A DNA stretch of 64,000 bases from JAWAAW01 sp964353335 (GTDB taxonomy: Archaea; Nanobdellota; Nanobdellia; Woesearchaeales; ARS49). Of this stretch, positions 36,837 to 44,506 are shown one piece after another. The number at the start of each line of letters is the position of its first letter. Position 1 is the stretch's first letter. The notes under the pieces are model-generated. The model saw only the letters and a program-made list of their open reading frames with translations. It was not told where the DNA came from and ran no database searches. The stretch covers positions 1 through 64,000 of the forward strand of contig CAYGVI010000004.1 in assembly GCA_964353335.1 (NCBI GenBank), written 5' to 3'. The position numbers were made by a program, and so were the translations under genes.

Positions 36837-37407
36837 GTCCACAGGAACACCCCGTTCCTTTCTTAAAGCTTTCTTTTTTATTGAGAAACTCCATTATCTT
36901 CCCAACTATCTCATCAGGAGTAAGAGCGCTCGTGTCAACAGAGAAATCATGGTTCTTTGCGTCTGTGTAATCAACGCCGTACCAATCAGTGTAGCGCTTT
37001 ATTTCAGCTGCAAAGCGCTTGTCCTGGTTTTCCCTTGTCTTTTCAAGGGTGGTGTTTTCCTTTTCATCAGGCCGCATCTGCGCAAATACCCTTTTTGCAG
37101 CAACTTCAGGATTTATTGCCAACAAAATCTTCACAGCGCCAGGAATAAACTTCCAGCCCAATCTTGAATCAATCACGAAATTATCCTCTTTCTGGGCGAG
37201 CTCAACTGTGCGCTTGTCAATCTCGTCATCAATGCTCCTGTCCTTCAATGCAACCTTTGTCAGCTCCTCAAGAGTTGTTCCCCTTTCAATTGTCATCTGG
37301 CGCATAAAATCTCCTGCAGAAAAGTGCTTGAAGCCAAGTTTCTTTGCCAGAAGCTTTGCGACAGTGCTCTTTCCTGAGCCGGGGTGGCCTGAAATTGTTA
37401 TTATCAT
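36826..37407 (-). CDS. cmk: Cytidylate kinase with Cys/His tail
   Basis: Phosphorylates CMP/dCMP with ATP (archaeal CMP kinase family). The 193-residue protein has a P-loop GHPGSGKST at residues 7-15, an NMP-binding FSAGDFMRQM segment, and an R-rich LID (KTRENQDKRFAAEIKRY). The last eight residues, CSCGHAH after a Gly, are not part of the kinase fold and look metal-binding, recalling the tails of SlyD-type isomerases; the next gene encodes an FKBP. Its start overlaps the end of the upstream GNAT-like gene (ATGA-type, 4 nt). Confidence 0.92.
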   Translation of the reverse strand: MIITISGHPGSGKSTVAKLLAKKLGFKHFSAGDFMRQMTIERGTTLEELTKVALKDRSIDDEIDKRTVELAQKEDNFVIDSRLGWKFIPGAVKILLAINPEVAAKRVFAQMRPDEKENTTLEKTRENQDKRFAAEIKRYTDWYGVDYTDAKNHDFSVDTSALTPDEIVGKIMEFLNKKESFKKGTGCSCGHAH

Positions 37408-37904
37408 TCTTTCCTCCTTATTTCACCTGTTGAAATATTAACAGTTAACGTGTCCTTGTAAACTCCAGTATACCTTTCATCAAATGCAACCAGGAGGCCA
37501 GTCATGCAGTCATCCTTTCCTTTTCCTGCCTGGACAAGCGTGTTTGTCTCATCAAAAGCATCCTCAACAATGTGCGTAAGAGCCGAAAGCCCTGCGCCAT
37601 TCCTGCGATAATCCTCATTTGTATAAATCCTGATGACGTGTGTCGTCTGGTGTTCAAGGTCACGCCTTATTGCTGAAAAGCAGACAATTTTCCTGTCTTT
37701 GAATGTAATCAGCGCATCAAAGCCCATGCTCATGAGCTTAAACACTCTTTCCCTTGCAGGCAAATGTTCCAGCTCTTTTACAGTCGCCTCAAACTCAGAG
37801 CCAGGGTCAGGATGCTGGACTTTCTCCTCAAGCAGCGCCATTGCAGCCTTGTAAGGCTCGCCTGGCAGTTGGTTTATGTAAGCATGACTAAAATCCCCAC
37901 TCAT
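37404..37904 (-). CDS. GNAT-like acetyltransferase (divergent)
   Basis: A 166-residue protein with a GNAT-like core: a beta strand KIVCFSAIRRD, then HVIRIYTNEDYRRNGAGLSALTHIVEDAF, where RRNGAG fits the acetyl-CoA pyrophosphate loop (R/QxxGxG/A). The N-terminal part is helical and Pro/Glu rich. The substrate is unknown. It is the first gene of a cmk-FKBP run, overlapping cmk by 4 nt. A TATA-like element (TTTATTAATAGG, about 37929-37941) lies upstream. Confidence 0.65.
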   Translation of the reverse strand: MSGDFSHAYINQLPGEPYKAAMALLEEKVQHPDPGSEFEATVKELEHLPARERVFKLMSMGFDALITFKDRKIVCFSAIRRDLEHQTTHVIRIYTNEDYRRNGAGLSALTHIVEDAFDETNTLVQAGKGKDDCMTGLLVAFDERYTGVYKDTLTVNISTGEIRRKE

Positions 37905-38005
37905 GGCATTTGCTTTATCAGTCCTATTAATAAAAGTTTTGACATTGCTTGCAAATCTTTAAATAATCCCCTGCCATACCCCTGAACGAGTGAGGTGGGT
38001 GAAGA

Positions 38006-38251
38006 ATGACAAAACCTTTGACTTATCAGGACCAATACAGTTATTATATCGCGCTTTGCCAGGTGGCATCAGCAACTTCAAGTGATTGGAGTGATTACCG
38101 CAGCCAGATAACTTTGATAAGGGAAGAATTAACTGCAGACCCGGATTATGCGCTTCTTGTGGAAAAGAATTTTGAAACGCCGGTTTCTCAGTTAACCGAA
38201 ACCCGCGGTAAAAAAGCGCTTGAATCAATGGTTGAAACTCACGGGCGTTGA
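38006..38251 (+). CDS. Unknown small protein (81 aa)
   Basis: Unrecognised acidic helical protein (YQDQYSYYIALCQVASATSS; SQITLIREELTADPD). Support for reality: a TATA (TCTTTAAATAATC, about 37955-37967) and a strong ribosome site (GAGGTGGGTGAAG) just before the ATG, which is unusually clear for this window. It ends 6 nt from the convergent gene. Confidence 0.68.
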   Translation: MTKPLTYQDQYSYYIALCQVASATSSDWSDYRSQITLIREELTADPDYALLVEKNFETPVSQLTETRGKKALESMVETHGR

Positions 38252-38256
38252 TTTTT

Positions 38257-38568
38257 TTAGAACAAAACAAAGTTTTTGTTTCCCTTTCCGCTTGTCGTGT
38301 AGTAGGACTTTGGTGCAGGCCTAAACAATTCTATTACGTCAAGCGCATACTGCCTTTGGTCATCAAATTTCTGCCGTGATTCTTTCGGAAGCTCCTTAAT
38401 TGCGAGCATGACATTTCGCGCAAGCCCGACCACCACGCTGTCGTCAAAAGGATCGCCAAGGACTTTAGCGCGGGCATTCTCATCAACAGCCTTCTCAAGA
38501 AGATGGGTATGGCTGCGCACAGAATCGTACAATCCGCCTGCTATGTGGTCTCTCTTGTCTTCACCCAT
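38257..38568 (-). CDS. Unknown protein (103 aa)
   Basis: Unrecognised soluble helical protein. The start at 38568 (MGEDKRDH) is chosen because a TATA element (GCTTTTTATTGT, about 38588-38600) lies 20-32 nt upstream; the longer ORF would extend through the thermosome promoter. It is rich in charged helices, with no membrane segment or Cys motif. Confidence 0.62.
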   Translation of the reverse strand: MGEDKRDHIAGGLYDSVRSHTHLLEKAVDENARAKVLGDPFDDSVVVGLARNVMLAIKELPKESRQKFDDQRQYALDVIELFRPAPKSYYTTSGKGNKNFVLF

Positions 38569-38635
38569 AATGCGCAGTAAGCCTGTCCACAATAAAAAGC
38601 TTTTGACCGCCACTGTCCAATAGTTCGCAAACAGC

Positions 38636-38694
38636 GGCTGACTGAGGTCAGCCAGCTTGCGCACCACTCTGCGTGAGTGCGCAAGCTTTATAAG
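38636..38694 (+). promoter_or_regulatory. Thermosome promoter with abutting inverted repeat (candidate operator)
   Basis: A 7-bp hairpin GGCTGAC-tgag-GTCAGCC (38636-38653) is followed directly by an 11-bp perfect inverted repeat AGCTTGCGCAC (38654-38664) / GTGCGCAAGCT (38677-38687). The right arm runs into the TATA element TTTATAAG (38687-38694). A regulator bound there would cover the BRE/TATA. The ribosome site AGAGGTG precedes the ATG at 38740. Confidence 0.65.
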
Positions 38695-38739
38695 TAGCCC
38701 GCAAGGGGTTTTCCCATCCAAATAAGAGGTGAATTAATC

Positions 38740-40365
38740 ATGACAAACAATCAGATGCAACCAATCTTTATTCTGCCTGAAGGTACTCAGAGAACTACCG
38801 GAAGGAGCGCGCAAAGAAACAACATAATGGCTGCAAAATTAGTCGCGGAAACAGTCCGAACAACTCTTGGACCCAAAGGAATGGACAAGATGATTGTTGA
38901 CGCAATGGGCGACATCACAGTCACAAATGACGGAGTCACAATCCTTGAAGAGATGCAGATAGAGCACCCTGCAGCAAGAATGATTGTTGAAGTCGCAAAG
39001 ACACAGGAAGAGGAAGTCGGAGACGGAACAACAACAGCTGTCGTTATCGCAGGAGAACTCTTGAAGCAGGCGGAAAACCTGCTTGACAAGGAAGTCCATC
39101 CGACAATGGTCGCGAGGGGATACAGGATGGCAGAGGAAAAAGCACTTGAAATTCTCAATGAAATCGCTGAAAACGTGACATTAAAGGACGACGCACTGCT
39201 CAAGAAGATTGCGATGACTGCAATCACAGGAAAAAACGCTGAAATTGCAAAAGAAAAGCTCGCTGAAATCGCGGTCAAGGCAGTAAAGCGCGTCCTTGAC
39301 ATTGAAAACGGCCAGAATGTATTTGACAAGGAGAATGTGAAGCTTGAAAAGCGCGTTGGCGGCTGCGTTGAGGACACAGAACTTATTGAAGGCGTTGTTT
39401 TGGAGAAAGAAGCAGTACATCCTGGAATGCCAAAAGACATCAAGGACGCAAAAATAGCCCTGGTTGACTCAGCAATTGAAATAAAAGACACTGAAATCGA
39501 CGCAAAAATACAAATCACAAACCCGCTGCAGATGCAGGAGTTTATCGAGCAGGAAGAGAAAATGCTCCGCGATATGGTTGACAAAATCGCGAACTCAGGC
39601 GCCAATGTTTTGTTCTGCCAGAAGGGAATTGATGATGTTGCACAGCACTTCCTTGCGCAAAAGGGCGTTTACGCTGCCCGCAGGGTCAAGAAGTCAGACA
39701 TGGAAGCAATTGCGCGCGCAACAGGCGCCACAATTGTAACAAACATTGACTCCTTGAGCGCAAAAGAGCTTGGAAAAGCAGGACAGGTTGTTGAAAAGAA
39801 GATTGGCGATGAGGAAATGACATTTGTAACCGGCTGCAAAAATCCCAAGGCAGTCACAATACTCTGCCGCGGCGGAACAAACCACGTTGTTGACGAATTA
39901 AAGAGGACAATGACAGACGCAATAGGCGATGTCGCTGCCTCTTTGAAGAACGGCAAAATCGTGGCAGGGGCAGGAGCGCCTGAAATGGAAGTCGCAAAAG
40001 GGCTGAGAAAGTTCGCAGACTCGCTTTCAGGAAGGGAGCAATTGGCAGTCTTTGCATTCGCAGACGCAATTGAAGTCATTCCGCGCACACTCGCAGAAAA
40101 CGCAGGCATTGACCCGATAGACATTCTTACAGAGCTCAAGTCAGCGCATGACAAAAAGCAAAAATGGGCAGGTGTTGATGTCTTCAAGGGCAAGGTTGTT
40201 GATTCCTGGGCAGCAGGAGTCATAGAGCCATTGAAAATCAAGACGCAGGCAATTTCCAGCGCTTCAGAAGTCGCCCAGATGATACTCAGGATAGACGACG
40301 TAATCGCAGGCGGAAAGAAAGAAGGGCCAGGAATGCCTCCAATGCCCCACGGCGACTACGGATAA
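38740..40365 (+). CDS. ths: Thermosome (group II chaperonin) subunit
   Basis: ATP-driven double-ring folding chamber of archaea. The 541-residue subunit has family landmarks: ATP-binding VRTTLGPKGMDKM and VTNDGVTILEEM, the catalytic GDGTTTAVVIAGELL, and the C-terminal WAGVDVFKGKVVDSWAAGVIEPLKIK. The C terminus ends with a Gly/Pro/Met tail. Only one subunit gene is present in the window. Its promoter carries an inverted repeat overlapping the TATA region. A small membrane-protein gene begins 11 nt after the stop. Confidence 0.97.
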   Translation: MTNNQMQPIFILPEGTQRTTGRSAQRNNIMAAKLVAETVRTTLGPKGMDKMIVDAMGDITVTNDGVTILEEMQIEHPAARMIVEVAKTQEEEVGDGTTTAVVIAGELLKQAENLLDKEVHPTMVARGYRMAEEKALEILNEIAENVTLKDDALLKKIAMTAITGKNAEIAKEKLAEIAVKAVKRVLDIENGQNVFDKENVKLEKRVGGCVEDTELIEGVVLEKEAVHPGMPKDIKDAKIALVDSAIEIKDTEIDAKIQITNPLQMQEFIEQEEKMLRDMVDKIANSGANVLFCQKGIDDVAQHFLAQKGVYAARRVKKSDMEAIARATGATIVTNIDSLSAKELGKAGQVVEKKIGDEEMTFVTGCKNPKAVTILCRGGTNHVVDELKRTMTDAIGDVAASLKNGKIVAGAGAPEMEVAKGLRKFADSLSGREQLAVFAFADAIEVIPRTLAENAGIDPIDILTELKSAHDKKQKWAGVDVFKGKVVDSWAAGVIEPLKIKTQAISSASEVAQMILRIDDVIAGGKKEGPGMPPMPHGDYG

Positions 40366-40376
40366 GGTGAAGACAA

Positions 40377-40649
40377 ATGGGTTTGGAAGACACATTAGGC
40401 GACACGATAGCGACACCAAGGCAGAAGAATCCTTATCACTTCAAGCTTTCAGACTTTGTCCCGCTTTATGGGCTGTTTTCTTTCGTAAACAGGGCTGAAA
40501 AAATATCAAGGCGGCTTGAGTGGAAGGAGATTGATGCAAAAATTGAATCAGCGCCCATTGTTAACAGTATTTTGCTGTTCTGCTATAACGCAGCTGCAGG
40601 CGCAGGGCTCACAATAGGAATCCATCAATTGTGCCACTATCTCAAATAA
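40377..40649 (+). CDS. Unknown small protein downstream of the thermosome (90 aa)
   Basis: Unrecognised. It has a polar, basic N-terminal half (PRQKNPYHFKLSDF) and a hydrophobic C-terminal segment (about 64-82, SILLFCYNAAAGAGLTIGI) that could be one membrane helix. It begins 11 nt after the thermosome stop with an AAGGTGAAG ribosome site, so it is probably co-expressed. It ends 2 nt from the convergent radical SAM gene. Confidence 0.68.
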   Translation: MGLEDTLGDTIATPRQKNPYHFKLSDFVPLYGLFSFVNRAEKISRRLEWKEIDAKIESAPIVNSILLFCYNAAAGAGLTIGIHQLCHYLK

Positions 40650-40651
40650 TC

Positions 40652-41809
40652 CTAGAAAAACTCAACTTCTACTTCCAGCGCATCTGCAGTCGGATATTCC
40701 TCGACCATTGCAACTGCCAGGCCGAGCTGTTTGAGCTTTGGAGCATGGTTCTTTATCCTGTTCTGCGGCAAAATAAGCCTGAGCCGGTTCTTGTCAACAA
40801 CAATATGGTCTGCTTTTTCCTGCAACAACACTATTGCCTGCTTTCTAACCTCCTCAAGCTTGCTGATAATTGCGTCCTTGTCTGCCTCTTGTATTTTCTT
40901 CTGATAGCCGGCTCCAGGAGCCATTTCCTTAAGATAAGCGCATCCGCGTATTAGTGTCCCTTCTTTTGTCTGCAAATCAAACGGCAAAGCAGTGTTCTTT
41001 GCCCTAAACTGAATCCTTTTCCTCATCTGCACAGAATCTTTCAGCTTTGCAGTGCAGAAATGAGTCATTATTCCCTTGTCAGCAGCATACCTTACAAGCT
41101 TCAAGCCGAGCTCTTCGCTTCCTGAAACACCATAACTCACTTCATCCTTTGGCTTAAATCCCATAACATCAAGCTTGTACTGCTCAATCTGGGTGTCAGA
41201 CAATTCAAGTTCGTTAAGATTCAGGAATTTTATCCTGCCTGCGAGAAAATCAATAAGCTTCTTTGTCTTTTCCTCATAGCCTGGAATCACGGGAATTTCA
41301 ACTCCAATATCCCAACTGAATTTGCCTGCGAGATTCAGGTTCTCCCACAATGACTCATCGTCAAGATTCGGGTGGAACCTTATTTCATCAAGCCCTGCAT
41401 CATGCAATTTCTGAAGCCTTTCCTCAGTCACAAGCTTCAATGGCGTGTACAAGTGAATGTGAAACTGCTTTCCAAACTTTTTCTTCAGCAACTTGATGTA
41501 AGCAACGCACCTGTCAATCTTTACAAGAGGGTCTCCGCCTGTGATTCCAGCACCCCTTGCCTCTGTTAATTCTGCCTCTTCAATCAGCTCTTTTGGGTCA
41601 TCAGGATTGGCAATCTTCCATTCATTTGCATAAACAACATCCTGACCGCTCTTTAATTCAGAAACAGGGCAGTAAAAGCACCTTTGGCCGCATAATCCAG
41701 TCACAAACAGCACTAACTTACGACCCTTAACACACAGCTGGCACCCTTTAGACATTCCAATAGCGCAAACTGAGTGCCACGGCGTTTTGACAAGCTTTAT
41801 CTGAGCCAT
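40652..41809 (-). CDS. Radical SAM protein, uncharacterised archaeal type
   Basis: A 385-residue radical SAM enzyme. The [4Fe-4S] motif is CGQRCFYC (C-x3-C-x2-C, near residue 40), followed by the SAM-contacting GAGITGGDPL. Another CQLC pair lies upstream, near residue 20, and could hold a second cluster or zinc. The C-terminal half is mixed alpha/beta with a helical insert and no recognised auxiliary SPASM motif. It resembles COG2108-type proteins (pyruvate-formate-lyase-activase-related) that are widespread in archaea without a known substrate. It starts MAQIKLVKTPWHSV. Confidence 0.85.
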   Translation of the reverse strand: MAQIKLVKTPWHSVCAIGMSKGCQLCVKGRKLVLFVTGLCGQRCFYCPVSELKSGQDVVYANEWKIANPDDPKELIEEAELTEARGAGITGGDPLVKIDRCVAYIKLLKKKFGKQFHIHLYTPLKLVTEERLQKLHDAGLDEIRFHPNLDDESLWENLNLAGKFSWDIGVEIPVIPGYEEKTKKLIDFLAGRIKFLNLNELELSDTQIEQYKLDVMGFKPKDEVSYGVSGSEELGLKLVRYAADKGIMTHFCTAKLKDSVQMRKRIQFRAKNTALPFDLQTKEGTLIRGCAYLKEMAPGAGYQKKIQEADKDAIISKLEEVRKQAIVLLQEKADHIVVDKNRLRLILPQNRIKNHAPKLKQLGLAVAMVEEYPTADALEVEVEFF

Positions 41810-41848
41810 AAGAAGAATAATTTCAGGACTGCTTTAAAACCTTGCCAT

Positions 41849-42772
41849 TCAGCCAACATTTGCATAACTGCCGGTACTGCAGGACGGAACCTGCTGTTTG
41901 AGAACGCTTAGGAATTTTTCCTCCTGTGTGCGAAGGATGAATTCAAGGACCATTGTGTAATGGTCGCGCCAGCCAGGAGCATTGATTGCCCAGTCCCTCA
42001 TTACCTGCTCCTTGTCAGGATTGTGCCTGATAAATGCTTCTTTCATCGCTTCTTCAATTTGCATTGCGTTCTCTGTCCTGGCGCTGACTGATTTTCTTTC
42101 CAGAAGCAACAGGCGGGTTGCGTAAATCAGGCTGACAGGAGTTTTGCGCCTTAATTTTGTCTCGCCCTTTTCTTTCATTTGCTCCTTTTTTTTCTTCAAA
42201 TAAGTCTTTGTGTATTCAATATCAGAGCGATTCTGGCAAATATCCTCAATGTCAGCGCGGTGCTTTTCCACAAACTCATACATCAGCTTCTCAACAGCAT
42301 CATACTTGCCCTGTTTGTAACAATACTCTATCCTCAACAATTCCTTGCTTTGATACTGCGTGTATTTCATAATCCAGTCATCAACCGCGCCTTCCCTGCC
42401 AGCATCCTTGTTGCGCCATTCATACAAATAATGCCTGTGGTCCTGAAGGTCCTTGACGCGCTTCTCCATGACATTCCACGCTTTTTCTTTATGCTCCCAA
42501 AGGATTGCCCTCAGCTCTGCCTCTGCATATTTTTCAGAATCAGAAAGGTTGGTCTTGTTGTGCATTATTTCGAGCCATTCCTTTGCTGCCTGCTGTTTGC
42601 CAATGTCGCCGTTTTTTGAGGCATACCATTTATGAACGTCAAGGGCAGGAAGAAGGTCATATTCCATCACTTTCAATGCTTTTTCCCTGTGTCGGATAAG
42701 AACGCCGCGAATCGCAAGGTCTATGCGCATTTCCAGCAGCAGCTCTTCAGGAAACAAATCGTCTGTCAACAT
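41849..42772 (-). CDS. Unknown helical-repeat protein (307 aa)
   Basis: Unrecognised. The N-terminal half contains two related helical units: LAIRGVLIRHREKALKVME...ALDVHKWYASKNGD at about 18-56, and LRAILWEHKEKAWNVMEKR...DHRHYLYEWRNKDA at about 87-124. This suggests internal duplication, alpha-solenoid style. The middle is strongly basic (YLKKKKEQMKEKGETKLRRK). A GGGTGAGAG ribosome site precedes the ATG, and a TATA (CTTTTTAAACC) lies about 60 nt upstream, so there is a short leader. Confidence 0.72.
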   Translation of the reverse strand: MLTDDLFPEELLLEMRIDLAIRGVLIRHREKALKVMEYDLLPALDVHKWYASKNGDIGKQQAAKEWLEIMHNKTNLSDSEKYAEAELRAILWEHKEKAWNVMEKRVKDLQDHRHYLYEWRNKDAGREGAVDDWIMKYTQYQSKELLRIEYCYKQGKYDAVEKLMYEFVEKHRADIEDICQNRSDIEYTKTYLKKKKEQMKEKGETKLRRKTPVSLIYATRLLLLERKSVSARTENAMQIEEAMKEAFIRHNPDKEQVMRDWAINAPGWRDHYTMVLEFILRTQEEKFLSVLKQQVPSCSTGSYANVG

Positions 42773-42856
42773 GGCTCTCTCACCCGCCTTGCACTGTCAT
42801 TACTGTATTGGTGTATAAGCGCCTGAGGTTTAAAAAGGTTTGTCGCTATTGGCACT

Positions 42857-43008
42857 CCGACATGTCGGAAACCTCCTGCACGGGAGCCATCTGCTTTAGT
42901 TCATGGAGGGGTGCAGAGGTTTCCGAGCATGCTCAAGAACCACTTGCATTTGTTAAAGCATAAACTTGTTGTTCACGTCACTTGTTTTAGCAAGTGGTTC
43001 TTGACACT
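42857..43008. repeat. Two adjacent large palindromic elements
   Basis: First: the palindrome CCGACATGTCGG (42857-42868) leads into a long hairpin, TCGGAAACCT with AGGTTTCCGA (42865-42874 / 42917-42926), extended by CTGCAC/GTGCAG and CCAT/ATGG. Second: a perfect 15-bp inverted repeat TCAAGAACCACTTGC (42933-42947) / GCAAGTGGTTCTTGA (42990-43004) with a 42-nt loop, flanked by TG-C and CACT as at 29.6 kb. Both lie between divergent genes and upstream of the TATA at about 43034-43044 (TTTATATACC). Confidence 0.75.
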
Positions 43009-43087
43009 CATAAGTAATCACCGCCACCAGACGAAATGTTTATATACCTCTCAACACTCGTTTTAGCTGTTAAAGTGGTGATACTCA

Positions 43088-43636
43088 ATGGCTGACGAAG
43101 AAAAACCAAAGGGAGCTTCTATTCCGGACGAAGGCGAGGAGTATGAAATACTGCCCCAGAAGGAAATATCAGAGCTAAAGGACGAGCTGAGAAAGCTCAA
43201 GGAATTTGAGATTACGCCGAGCAAAAAAATGCAGGTTTCGCTTGTTGAAGTAAACAACAAGCTTGACAAGTTATTAAGCATTTTCGAGGAGGCAATGACT
43301 GCCCTGCAGGTAGAGGAAGGCGGGCTGAGCTTCAAGGACAAAATGAGGCCTGTTGTTGAAAAGATGAACAAGGTCCTTGAACAGAACTCAGAGATTGCGC
43401 AGGGAATTGTCGCAGTGGCAGACATTGTGAAGGATTTGAGGGAAGACCTCGGCAAGGGAGTGTCAATAAAGGAGCAGGGTTTCGAAGGCGGGTCAATGCC
43501 ATTGCCCTCATTTGAGCCAAAATCAATGCCTCCGCCGCAAAGGACAATGCCGCAGCCAATGGGAGGGCAGTCAATGATGCCTCCGCCAGGGCTGCCGCCC
43601 CCACCGCCGCCAAGAAGAAGGCGCTTTGGACTATGA
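43088..43636 (+). CDS. Coiled-coil protein with Pro-rich C terminus (182 aa)
   Basis: Unrecognised. Acidic N terminus, a coiled-coil-like helix at about 25-75 (ISELKDELRKLKEFE; EVNNKLDKLLSIFEEAM), a second helix to about 125, then a disordered Met/Pro-rich tail (PSFEPKSMPPPQRTMPQP) ending in a poly-Pro run and RRRRFGL. It has a TATA and a GGTGATA ribosome site upstream. Its stop overlaps the start of the next coiled-coil gene (ATGA), so the two proteins are probably partners. Confidence 0.75.
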   Translation: MADEEKPKGASIPDEGEEYEILPQKEISELKDELRKLKEFEITPSKKMQVSLVEVNNKLDKLLSIFEEAMTALQVEEGGLSFKDKMRPVVEKMNKVLEQNSEIAQGIVAVADIVKDLREDLGKGVSIKEQGFEGGSMPLPSFEPKSMPPPQRTMPQPMGGQSMMPPPGLPPPPPPRRRRFGL

Positions 43637-44169
43637 TTTCTCACGAAAAGTATGACGTTGACAGCGCCCGCCTGATGCTGTCGCACCTTGGCAAGGCTTT
43701 GAAGCACTATGACGAGCGCCAGCACGCCCGCCAAAAGCTGAAAATAGAGCTCTCAAGGCTGAAAAAAATCAGCACAAAATCAATGAAGGGCTACATTGAC
43801 AACCTCCAGCACAGCATAGGAGACGCGATAAAGAAAGAGCAGAGGATTCTCAAGCACCAGCAGGACGAGGACATCTTCCACGGCGACATAAAAGACAGAA
43901 TCCGCGAGCTTGAGGGAAGGCTTGCAAAGTATCTCACAATCCACGAGGCAAGGGCAAACAGGGTGAAGCTCCTTGAAAACGCGCTTGCCACAGAGCATAA
44001 CACAAAGCAGGAGCAGATAGTCCTGATAAAGAAGTCAATCTCCCGCGCTGAAAGCATACTCAAGTCAGCGATGAAAGACAAAAAGCACTCCAGGAAAGAC
44101 CTTGCAGAGACAAAGGCGCTGCTGGAAAGGATAAAAGCAAGAATAAAGCACGTTGAAAAGAAAATTTAG
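43633..44169 (+). CDS. Coiled-coil protein, partner of the preceding gene (178 aa)
   Basis: Unrecognised, basic and almost entirely helical with long heptad-like segments (ARQKLKIELSRLKKIS; DIKDRIRELEGRLAKYL; SILKSAMKDKKHSRKDL). No membrane segment. Translationally coupled to the Pro-rich coiled-coil gene (4-nt overlap), and overlapping the convergent DUF1931 gene by 4 nt. Confidence 0.75.
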   Translation: MISHEKYDVDSARLMLSHLGKALKHYDERQHARQKLKIELSRLKKISTKSMKGYIDNLQHSIGDAIKKEQRILKHQQDEDIFHGDIKDRIRELEGRLAKYLTIHEARANRVKLLENALATEHNTKQEQIVLIKKSISRAESILKSAMKDKKHSRKDLAETKALLERIKARIKHVEKKI

Positions 44170-44330
44170 ATGTCTTTCGGCATTACTGTCCTTCTGTTGT
44201 TTGCCTTTGCCCTGTCAATCGCATCCTTGACCATCTGCTCCACTTTCTTTCCAAGGGCATCTGCAAAATCCGCTGACACATTAAACGTCCCAGCAATTTC
44301 CTTTATCTTCGCCTTGACCACGATTGTCAT
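44166..44330 (-). CDS. DUF1931-type minimal histone-fold protein (54 aa)
   Basis: Predicted small DNA-associated protein. Reading the minus strand gives 54 residues from the ATG at 44330: it opens MTIVVKAKIKEI, continues NVSADFADALGKKVEQMVKDA, and ends RAKANNRRTVMPKDI. The pattern matches short DUF1931 proteins, and the RxTVxPxDI ending resembles the end of archaeal histone helix 2 and loop 2; helix 3 is missing. A TATA (ATTTATATATCC, about 44352-44363) lies 22-33 nt upstream, giving a leaderless mRNA. It overlaps the end of the convergent coiled-coil gene by 4 nt. Confidence 0.85.
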   Translation of the reverse strand: MTIVVKAKIKEIAGTFNVSADFADALGKKVEQMVKDAIDRAKANNRRTVMPKDI

Positions 44331-44383
44331 AACGCAATGAGGTGTATTCAGGATATATAAATATACCGCAGATACTTCAGAAT

Positions 44384-44442
44384 TAAACGACGACTTCTAA
44401 TAACGGCTCCTTACAGTCGCGGTGCCAATGATAGTGGAAGTT
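44384..44442 (+). repeat. 59-nt dispersed element, copy 1
   Basis: Starts TAAACGAC, then nine variable bases, then a 42-nt conserved part containing TAACGGCTCCTT, CAGTCGCGGTGCCAA, GATA and TGGAAGTT. The reverse complement occurs at 49300-49358 with the same length and spacing; only three of the last 42 bases differ. It lies 65 nt before the ATG at 44507. Confidence 0.85.
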
Positions 44443-44506
44443 TTTGCCGGATAAACGGATAAGGATTTCCGAAAGATTTTAATATTTGGCAAAAAAAGAG
44501 GATTGT

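Noticed and set aside
38569..38721. 51-codon extension of the 103-aa gene
   Set aside because: It covers the thermosome promoter and inverted repeat; a TATA matches the internal start.
38787..39605. 272-codon minus-strand frame inside the thermosome gene
   Set aside because: Ser/Phe/Ala-rich shadow of a highly conserved chaperonin gene.
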